Shown here: positions 58,189 to 64,000 of the stretch, in pieces
Numbering within the stretch: position 1 is the stretch's first letter
Layout: each line of letters begins with the position of its first letter
From: UBA1794 sp031552405
GTDB lineage: Bacteria > Bacteroidota > Bacteroidia > Bacteroidales > Bacteroidaceae
DNA: 64,000 nucleotides
Assembly (NCBI GenBank): GCA_031552405.1
Contig: JAVBMN010000029.1
Location: 106,828 to 170,827, forward strand
Direction: 5' to 3'
Position numbers and translations under genes: made by a program
Notes under the pieces: generated by a model
What the model saw: the letters and a program-made list of their open reading frames with translations, nothing else
The model's database searches: none
What the model was told of the DNA's origin: nothing

Positions 58189-59694
58189 ATGAAAATATAT
58201 AGCAAAGTTGTCCTATTGACCTTGGGGATTTTCTCTTTTACAAGCTGTAGCGATTTTCTTGATAAGATGGCGCTGGGAGAGCAGACTAATGAAGAATTTT
58301 TCAAAACGGAGAGTGATGCAGTTGCCGCAGTTGTAGGCGCTACATCAGCCTTTAAAGATTACCGGTACACTCGCAGTATCTGGGTTTTCGGAGATATTAC
58401 TTCCGATGATGCTACGGCAAGTGGTAGCGATAACGACGTGTCCGGGGCAAGACGTTGGGAAAACCTTGCTTTCCATGCCGATTATGCTCGTGTTACAGAC
58501 CGGTGGAGTACCTGTTTCAGAGCAATCAACCGTGCTATGCAGGCCGTGGAAGGCATTCAGAAGATGGATCCGGCTTTGTTTGTGGATTATAAGCAGAACC
58601 ACTTAATCGGCGAAGCATACTTTGCCAAATCATACTTTTATTTCGAAGCAGTTCGCACCTGGGGAGATCTTCCGCTGATCACGGCAACTCCAGTATTAGC
58701 GGATAAAACGAAGAAACGATCTCCTAAAAGTAAGGTATACGCTATCATTGAAGAAGACCTGATCTTTGCTGCGAAGAATCTGCCCCGGAAGAAAGATATA
58801 GCTTCCAAGGACTTAGGAAGAGCCACATCCGATGCCGCATGGGCCTTATTGGCAAAGGTTTATCTGTATCAGGGGAAGTATGGAGAGGCCCAAAAAACCA
58901 TCGAAGACAATTTGCTGTCATTGATTCCTGACGAATACGATTTGATGGAGGACTTTGAAGAGATCTTTTCGATGGCACACGAGCATAACAAAGAATCGAT
59001 CTTTGAGATTAACTTCCGCCATAAGTCGGACGACTGGGCGTTATCCACTACTGGTAACTATAACGCCTATTCGCAAGGTCCCCGCCCTTTTATGGGGTAT
59101 GGAGGGAATCAGCCTTTGCAACTGTTGGCTGACGCATTTGACCCCGACGATGAGCGTAAAGCCGCTACCCTGCTAACTACGGCAGAACTTCAAGCATGGG
59201 AAACGCCCAAAGATTTTGCATCACTTGAGTGTAACAGAACAGGGTATTACAATCAGAAACTGTATATCAAACCAGAAGAGAGAATCGGGACGGAAGACAT
59301 TTTCACTATGCCGAACAATATGCGTATGATTCGTTTCTCAGAAGTATATCTGATTTATGCAGAAGCCGTTTGTAAGCTGGGGATCGATGACGCTTTGGCA
59401 CGAGAATATATGAATAAGGTACGTCGCCGCGCAGGCCTTCCGGATAATACAACCGCTACCGGAGCAGCCTTGTTTGATGCGATTATTGATGAAAATCGTT
59501 TTGAATTTGCCATGGAAGGACACCGGTATTTCGACCTGGTACGAACAGGTAAAGCCGAAGAAGCTCTGAATACTCCTGCCTTTAAAGCCGTAAAGCCCAA
59601 TGCCGTATTCAGATCCGGATACTCTGAGTTGTTCCCTTTGCCCCAGACGGAAATAGAAAATAGCCAGGGAAATATTACTCAAAACCCGATGTAA
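58189..59694 (+). CDS. SusD/RagB-type outer-membrane nutrient-binding lipoprotein
   Basis: 501 residues, 46 bp after the SusC-type gene and clearly its partner. Lipoprotein signal with SFTSC and lipid-site Cys20, followed by SDFLDK. The SusD fold is evident from the N-terminal region (DFLDKMALGEQTNEEFFKTESDA), the TPR-like helices (LIGEAYFAKSYFYFEAVRTWGDLPL at about 138-162) and the C-terminal RagB part (MIRFSEVYLIYAEAV, FEFAMEGHRYFDLVRTG). It acts as the lid that presents ligand to the SusC barrel. The ligand cannot be deduced from the sequence. Confidence 0.93.
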   Translation: MKIYSKVVLLTLGIFSFTSCSDFLDKMALGEQTNEEFFKTESDAVAAVVGATSAFKDYRYTRSIWVFGDITSDDATASGSDNDVSGARRWENLAFHADYARVTDRWSTCFRAINRAMQAVEGIQKMDPALFVDYKQNHLIGEAYFAKSYFYFEAVRTWGDLPLITATPVLADKTKKRSPKSKVYAIIEEDLIFAAKNLPRKKDIASKDLGRATSDAAWALLAKVYLYQGKYGEAQKTIEDNLLSLIPDEYDLMEDFEEIFSMAHEHNKESIFEINFRHKSDDWALSTTGNYNAYSQGPRPFMGYGGNQPLQLLADAFDPDDERKAATLLTTAELQAWETPKDFASLECNRTGYYNQKLYIKPEERIGTEDIFTMPNNMRMIRFSEVYLIYAEAVCKLGIDDALAREYMNKVRRRAGLPDNTTATGAALFDAIIDENRFEFAMEGHRYFDLVRTGKAEEALNTPAFKAVKPNAVFRSGYSELFPLPQTEIENSQGNITQNPM

Positions 59695-59751
59695 TGGGCT
59701 TTATTCAGGGAACTCTATGTGCAGTTTTCTTGCTTTCTTTGTAGAATTACG

Positions 59752-59759
59752 TATATTTG
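59752..59759 (+). promoter_or_regulatory. Promoter -7 element of tag
   Basis: TATATTTG, a perfect TAnnTTTG. An in-frame TTG at 59757 lies inside this element, which rules it out as start and favours the ATG at 59775. Confidence 0.6.
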
Positions 59760-59774
59760 CCGAAAAACAGCAGT

Positions 59775-60347
59775 ATGGATCAAGAAGATATAAAACGTTG
59801 CGGTTGGTGTAAATCCGACCCGATTTATCAAAAGTACCATGATGAGGAATGGGGACGCGAAGTGAGTGATGATAAGAAGATGTTTGAGTTTCTCGTGTTG
59901 GAAAGTGCTCAAGCCGGATTAAGCTGGATAACGATTCTTAAACGCCGGGATGCGTATCGCAAAGCTTTTGCTGAGTATGATGCAGAAACAGTAGCTAAGT
60001 TCACGGAAGAAGACGTGGAACGGCTGATGCAGGATATCGGAATTATCCGTAACCGGAATAAAATCCAATCGACTATTTCCAATGCTCAACATTATTTGGA
60101 AGTTCAGAAAGAATTCGGCAGTTTCTGCAATTACCTGAAATCATTTTTGCCTGACGGGAAGCCGGTTGTCAATTATTGGAATACATTAAGCGAAGTCCCT
60201 GCTTCTACGCCTTTGTCGGATGCAATCAGTAAAGACATGAAGAAACGGGGATTCAAATTCTTTGGTACAACGATTTGTTATGCGCATTTGCAGGCAGTCG
60301 GTTATGTGAATGACCATTTAATGGATTGTTGGTGCCGAGTTAAATAG
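59775..60347 (+). CDS. tag: DNA-3-methyladenine glycosylase I
   Basis: 190 residues from the ATG at 59775. Removes 3-methyladenine from alkylated DNA in base-excision repair. It aligns throughout with E. coli Tag: RCGWCKSDPIYQKYHDEEWG at the start, LESAQAGLSWITIL with Glu43 matching the catalytic Glu38 of E. coli, GIIRNRNKIQ, KRGFKFFGTTICYAHLQAVG, and VNDHLMDCWC. The zinc-snap ligands are visible as Cys9, His22, His181 and Cys185. Has its own promoter. Housekeeping gene unrelated to the glycan loci. Confidence 0.96.
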   Translation: MDQEDIKRCGWCKSDPIYQKYHDEEWGREVSDDKKMFEFLVLESAQAGLSWITILKRRDAYRKAFAEYDAETVAKFTEEDVERLMQDIGIIRNRNKIQSTISNAQHYLEVQKEFGSFCNYLKSFLPDGKPVVNYWNTLSEVPASTPLSDAISKDMKKRGFKFFGTTICYAHLQAVGYVNDHLMDCWCRVK

Positions 60348-60580
60348 AGGACTTGCAAAAAGATGGAAACATCTTTCACCTTCCGCTACACCATGAAGCG
60401 CCTTGTCATCAGATAAAGAATACACGTGGGGGAGCTTGTCCAGGAAGTAGTGACACGTGGAGGCTTTTTTAAATTTAATAGGCAAAGTATGCCCTCCAAC
60501 CTGCAAATTCTTAACTTCGTCAGGTTTTCACTATGTTATCCTGTGATTATCCGTATTTTTGTCTGGAAAATATATACCCG
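60348..60580. other. Intergenic region between tag and the LytTR regulator
   Basis: 233 bp without a credible gene. CACGTGG occurs twice (about 60423 and 60453), the second before a T-tract at 60464-60470. TATTTTTG at 60554-60561 is a candidate -7 element, 20 bp before the regulator start at 60581. Confidence 0.4.
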
Positions 60581-61342
60581 ATGACAAAATATCTAATAGT
60601 CGAAGACGAGCGTTTTGCTTATGAAGAAGTTAAGCGGATGTTTGAACAATTACGACCCGATTATGAATTGGTGAAACGAACGGAGACCGTTGGTCAGACT
60701 GTCCTTTTCCTGAAAAACAATCCGGTAGATTTAATCCTGATGGATATACAATTGGCTGATGGCAGTTGCTTTGATATTTTTGAGCAAATTCCGATTTCAA
60801 CGCCGATTATCTTTACCACCGCTTATGATGAATATGCGATCCGGGCATTTAAAGTCAATAGCATTGATTACTTGTTAAAACCTATCGAAGAGGCTGATTT
60901 GCTGGCAGCATTGAATAAGTTTGAACAGTTGCATACTGTCCGGCAATCGGTGTTCGACTATAGAAAAATGGAAGCAGCCGTGATAGGTAGTTATCGCAAG
61001 AAAAATCGTTTCCTGGTTCAGGTAGGAGACGTTTACAGTTACATCAACACAACAGAAATAGCATTTTTCTATAGCGAAGACAAAGCTGTCTTTTTGCATA
61101 CATTTTCAAATAAGCGATACATAGTTAACCCCACTTTATCCCAGATAGAGCAGCAACTGGATGAGAAAATATTCTTTCGAGTTTCCCGTAATTGCATTGT
61201 AAATATCGGTACTGTAAAGAAAATATCCAAGTACTTTAACAGCCGATTGAAACTAACCCTGCAACCGGAGTGCCCCCATGAAACTTTAATTAGCAGGGAA
61301 CGGGTTTCCGACTTTCTGAAGTGGGTAGATGGTGCCCAATAA
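60581..61342 (+). CDS. LytTR-family response regulator
   Basis: 253 residues from the ATG at 60581; the longer open frame from 60533 would include the probable promoter and is rejected. Receiver domain (1-120) with the acidic pair in VEDE, phospho-acceptor Asp55 in LILMDIQLADG, TTAYDEYAIRAF and the conserved Lys in YLLKPIEEADL. LytTR DNA-binding domain (about 150-250) with FFYSEDKAVFLHTF, FFRVSRNCIVNIGTV and ISRERVSDFLKW. The partner kinase follows 35 bp downstream. Such pairs commonly regulate one or a few nearby membrane-protein genes; here the beta-barrel gene at 62565 is an obvious candidate. Confidence 0.92.
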   Translation: MTKYLIVEDERFAYEEVKRMFEQLRPDYELVKRTETVGQTVLFLKNNPVDLILMDIQLADGSCFDIFEQIPISTPIIFTTAYDEYAIRAFKVNSIDYLLKPIEEADLLAALNKFEQLHTVRQSVFDYRKMEAAVIGSYRKKNRFLVQVGDVYSYINTTEIAFFYSEDKAVFLHTFSNKRYIVNPTLSQIEQQLDEKIFFRVSRNCIVNIGTVKKISKYFNSRLKLTLQPECPHETLISRERVSDFLKWVDGAQ

Positions 61343-61377
61343 ACCGTATTACAGCTAATAGGACAGACTTTGAACAT

Positions 61378-62379
61378 ATGGTGTTGAAGAAAATAGAAAA
61401 CAAGAAAGATATTCTTCTTTTTGTAGTAGCAATTGCATTCCTGGTATTTGCTACGTTGCATATGTACCGCACTTTTGATGCCGGAACTATTAGGATGAGT
61501 TTTTTAAGTCTGTACCTGATCAATCTGCCGGGCAATCTTATGATGGGCGTTATAGACTTCCTGATAGTCAGCTGGGTTTATAAGAAAGTTGAATGGAGGG
61601 GTAATACGCTCAGGGTGCTGTTGGACTTGGTATTGGCTTCTGTGTTTGCCCTGTTGCTTGGCATTATCGGGAATCTTATTGTTTCGCCGTCGAATCTATT
61701 CAATTTTCTTGCTAAATATGCTATTCCCTTGTGCCTTTGGAATAGCATTATGGTATTATTGATAGAATCTTTCTTTTACAACCGCTTGCAATTGGAAGCG
61801 GAAAAGAAAATAGTCTTGATGGAAAAAGAAAATATCCAGTACCAATATGAGATGTTGAAAGCGCAAATCAATCCCCATTTTTTGTTTAATAGCTTAAATG
61901 TATTGTCTTCCTTAGCGTATCAAGATGCAAAGAAAGCAAACTTTTTTGCCAAGAAGATGTCGGGCATTTATCGCTATCTTCTTTTGACGAATACCCGCCC
62001 TATAGTGACATTGAAGGAAGAACTTGCGTTTCTGGAATCGTATGTATATCTCGAGAAAATACGGTTTGAAGAGGCCTTATTTATCGAAATCAATAATCAG
62101 TCGGATTTGAGCAGACAAGTAATTCCGGTAAGCCTGCAACTACTTGTGGAGAATGCCGTTAAACACAATATCACCACATCCAACCAACCTTTGTATGTTC
62201 GTATTGATATTACAGACAACGAGATAACTGTTTCAAACAACCTTCAGTTAAGGTATTCCGTCGTTAAAAACGGATTAGGACTAATCAACCTGCAAAAACA
62301 ATATACTCTGTTCAATAAAGAAATTGAGATAATACAGACGGAAACAGAATTTATTGTGAAACTGCCTTTTATAGGATAA
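61378..62379 (+). CDS. LytS/YehU-type sensor histidine kinase
   Basis: 333 residues from the ATG at 61378; an upstream in-frame GTG at 61321 overlaps the regulator gene and would precede the membrane segment with polar sequence, so it is less likely. Four predicted transmembrane helices (about 10-130; ILLFVVAIAFLVFATLHMY first), a coiled-coil linker (about 135-155), then a His_kinase domain with QINPHFLFNSLNVLSSL and phospho-acceptor His167, and an ATPase domain with LQLLVENAVKHNI (N-box) and GLGLINLQKQY (G-box). No extracellular sensor domain is seen, so the signal is probably sensed in the membrane. Cognate to the LytTR regulator just upstream. Confidence 0.92.
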   Translation: MVLKKIENKKDILLFVVAIAFLVFATLHMYRTFDAGTIRMSFLSLYLINLPGNLMMGVIDFLIVSWVYKKVEWRGNTLRVLLDLVLASVFALLLGIIGNLIVSPSNLFNFLAKYAIPLCLWNSIMVLLIESFFYNRLQLEAEKKIVLMEKENIQYQYEMLKAQINPHFLFNSLNVLSSLAYQDAKKANFFAKKMSGIYRYLLLTNTRPIVTLKEELAFLESYVYLEKIRFEEALFIEINNQSDLSRQVIPVSLQLLVENAVKHNITTSNQPLYVRIDITDNEITVSNNLQLRYSVVKNGLGLINLQKQYTLFNKEIEIIQTETEFIVKLPFIG

Positions 62380-62406
62380 CTCTGAATTTTAAACAAACTT
62401 CTTTTG

Positions 62407-62437
62407 ACCATTGTTGGCTTGTCCGACAATGGTTTTT
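62407..62437 (+). terminator. Terminator after the histidine kinase gene
   Basis: Near-perfect stem ACCATTGTTGG with CCGACAATGGT (one mismatch), loop CTTGT, then TTTTC. Confidence 0.85.
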
Positions 62438-62564
62438 CATTTTACATATAACGACTCAATGTCTCCAATACAGCCTTCGACCTGCATATTCTAAAGTCCG
62501 GCAAAAAACAATTTCCCAAAGCAGAATACTGATGTTTCTTTGCATAAACGTTTATAAAAGAAGA

Positions 62565-63470
62565 ATGAAAGCACGTCTGTATTTTTTCGCATTACTGTTT
62601 TGGGTAGTAACTCTGCAAGCCCAGGCACAGGGGTTTCTGCGATCTGATTATCTACTTTCCTCCACCCTTAAAAATAAGGAGGGAGACAAGTTCGGTTCCG
62701 GTGATTTGTTGAAAGTTTCAGGAAGATATACTTTGCCGTTTTCAGTTAAGAAGAACAGTTCCGGACAAGTGTCGGCATGGTCAGCTACTCTCAGCGGGTC
62801 ATATGGAAAGTTTACTAATAAGGACCTGACAACAGATATCATAATCCCTGATAACATAATCAATCTGGGTCTTGCCATTTCGCATATCCGACCGATATCC
62901 GGAAAATGGTATCTGATGGCCTCATTAGGAGGAGGTGTCTATTCAGAACCGGATGCAATTACCGCGAAGAGCATATTGGTAAATGGCGGTGTGTTTTTAG
63001 TGTATAAATTATTGGATAGGCTCGACATTGGATTAGGTGCAGGTGTGACAACCTCGTATGGAACCCCAATGGTTATGCCCATGTCGTATGTCAAATGGGA
63101 GCTCACCGGTAAATATGAAATAAAAGCGGAAGTAGCAAATAATATGCGAATCTCTGCATCTGCAAAGCTTACGGATAAGTTTAAGTTGAACTTAGTTGCA
63201 ATAGAAATGGATGGGATGTCTGCCGTTATGGATGTGGATGGGAAATCTATGATTTATTCTTCAACAATCATGAAGTCGTATTTAAGCCCGGAGCTTAAAA
63301 TAGGCAAATCTTCAACACTTTACATGGGAGTAGGTGGAGCGTGGCTAAGGGCCTCAAAAGTATCAGAACGAAATCTTACTTATTTTTGGGAAACCTTTAA
63401 AAAAGACAACGAGAGTTTGGGTTTTAGCCCAACAGGTTATTTAGCCGTTGGATTCAAATATGGATTCTAA
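62565..63470 (+). CDS. DUF6268-like outer-membrane beta-barrel protein
   Basis: 301 residues from the ATG at 62565 (an earlier in-frame ATG at 62532 would place charged residues before the signal peptide). Signal peptide (1-22, FFALLFWVVTLQAQAQ). The mature part has alternating amphipathic strands, many Gly and aromatic residues, and ends in YLAVGFKYGF with a C-terminal Phe, as outer-membrane barrels do. It resembles the DUF6268 family, of unknown function. It lies 185 bp after the LytTR/histidine-kinase pair and may be its target. No enzymatic motif is seen. Confidence 0.7.
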   Translation: MKARLYFFALLFWVVTLQAQAQGFLRSDYLLSSTLKNKEGDKFGSGDLLKVSGRYTLPFSVKKNSSGQVSAWSATLSGSYGKFTNKDLTTDIIIPDNIINLGLAISHIRPISGKWYLMASLGGGVYSEPDAITAKSILVNGGVFLVYKLLDRLDIGLGAGVTTSYGTPMVMPMSYVKWELTGKYEIKAEVANNMRISASAKLTDKFKLNLVAIEMDGMSAVMDVDGKSMIYSSTIMKSYLSPELKIGKSSTLYMGVGGAWLRASKVSERNLTYFWETFKKDNESLGFSPTGYLAVGFKYGF

Positions 63471-63862
63471 AACAATAAAAAGGCCAAATTACGAAACTGA
63501 GGCTTGCAGTTCCATAAACGTAGGCCTGGTTTTTGAAATCTCAGGCCTGACTTGCCCAAACTTCAGGCCTGCATTCTTTTTGAAACTCGTGCCCATCAGC
63601 CGAAAAACTGGTGGGCATCACTTTTAAACTGGTGGGCACGGGTTTCCAGACTCCTGCCCATGACTTTTGGTGCTTTGCTATTCACATCCTTCACCTCTTC
63701 TGAAAGCCTTTCCCACAACGGGTTTGCGGGTGAAGGGCGAGTGTGAACCCTGTGAAGGGCAGCCTTCACAGGACTTAGTTTGTTTTGATCCGTGGGATAC
63801 ACTCTCTCCTAATAAGCCTTCTTCACCTTTTAGTGTGAAGGGTGTGTGAAGGGCGGGGTTCA
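63471..63862. repeat. Intergenic repeat cluster 4
   Basis: About 390 bp without a gene. AGGCCTG units (63510-63575), GTGGGCAC units (63588-63645), and the GTGAAGGG/CCCTTCAC module at about 63680-63860, in which TGAAAGCCTTTCCCACAACGGGTTTGCGGGTGAAGGG-like sequence recurs. The open frames here are translations of these repeats. The cluster stops exactly where the IS element begins. Confidence 0.75.
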
Positions 63863-64000
63863 TGTACTGAACCCCAAAAGTTGGACGGTTTAACTTCTAT
63901 TTTTTTCTAATCTATATTTGATTGGGCTTAGTCCTCCCAATTTCAATTTGATTCTTTCCTGATTGTAATATTTGATATACTTATGGAGTTCTCTTACGAG
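63863..64000 (-). mobile_element. IS3-family (IS150-like) insertion sequence, one end
   Basis: The terminal sequence TGTACTGAACCCCAAAAGTT at 63863 is typical of the 3' end of IS150-group IS3 elements (end begins TG, with ACCCC and AAAGTTGGAC). The transposase reading frame begins 27 bp inside it on the minus strand. The rest of the element lies beyond the window, so its integrity and target duplication cannot be judged. Confidence 0.8.
63890..64000 (-). CDS. IS3-family transposase (OrfB), C-terminal 36 residues
   Basis: The minus-strand frame reads from the window edge to a TAA at 63890-63892. It translates to LVRELHKYIKYYNQERI followed by KLKLGGLSPIKYRLE, the conserved end of the rve integrase domain of IS3-family OrfB (YIxYYNxxRIKxKLxGLSPxxYR). 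It carries the C-terminal part of the DDE domain only; the catalytic residues are outside the window. Too short for automatic gene finding, but the match to the family is unmistakable. Confidence 0.9.
   Translation of the reverse strand, partial: LVRELHKYIKYYNQERIKLKLGGLSPIKYRLEKNRS

Noticed and set aside
60318..60506. 62-codon minus-strand open frame after tag
   Set aside because: Overlaps the end of tag, no promoter or family resemblance; the region looks like non-coding sequence.
1..64000. tRNA or rRNA genes
   Set aside because: No cloverleaf with a TTCRA arm or rRNA-like stretch was recognised in the intergenic regions, which are short or filled with repeats.

Overview
The window looks like chromosomal DNA of a gut-type Bacteroidales bacterium. 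The evidence is a hybrid two-component sensor/regulator of the glycan-sensing kind, a SusC/SusD pair, Bacteroidota-type promoters (TAnnTTTG at about -7, no Shine-Dalgarno), lipoprotein signals with acidic residues after the cysteine, and C-terminal sorting domains resembling type IX secretion (T9SS) signals. T9SS-type tails together with these intergenic repeats suggest a Parabacteroides-like (Tannerellaceae) organism rather than Bacteroides proper; this is inference.

Layout. 1-578: the probable tail of an unknown gene, then a repeat-rich intergenic stretch. 579-2603 (minus): a secreted DUF2264 protein. 2928-6962: a hybrid two-component system (HTCS), divergent from it. 7197-32353: nine co-oriented genes, mostly 14-107 bp apart, forming one probable operon. 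They are a HELGH metallopeptidase-like protein, a GH146-like enzyme with helical repeats, a BNR-propeller/LamG protein, a GH127 enzyme, a DUF5703 protein, two more GH127 enzymes, a GH2 enzyme and a second BNR-propeller protein. This is a polysaccharide- or glycoprotein-utilisation locus rich in beta-L-arabinofuranosidase-superfamily enzymes, but it contains no SusC/SusD pair.

32354-33238: a repeat cluster with a large nested inverted repeat. 33239-50563: a second block of very large secreted proteins: a GH128-like glycosidase, two giant paralogues (1347 and 1297 aa) flanking an HEMGH metallopeptidase-like protein, and a fasciclin-domain lipoprotein. 50564-51072: another repeat cluster. 51073-53562: a membrane pyrophosphatase. 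53719-54945: a PD-(D/E)XK nuclease-family protein. 55014-59694: a SusC/SusD pair without glycosidase neighbours. 59775-60347: tag. 60581-62379: a LytTR response regulator and its histidine kinase. 62565-63470: an outer-membrane beta-barrel-like protein. 63471-64000: a fourth repeat cluster, then the end of an IS3-family element that runs off the window.

How it fits together (inference). The HTCS senses a released glycan fragment and switches on the 7197-32353 operon. Three widely separated transcription units (starting at 7197, 33239 and 48494) share an upstream element (ATTGmTTAAAAAC, with TAT[C/A]TTTG about 42 bp downstream), so the second block may belong to the same regulon. The combination of four GH127/GH146-superfamily enzymes, two HExxH proteins sharing one binding scaffold, and large multidomain secreted proteins suggests attack on a glycoprotein-like substrate. 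Plant hydroxyproline-rich glycoproteins, which carry beta-L-arabinofuranosyl chains, are one candidate. Several of these proteins may be exported and anchored by T9SS.
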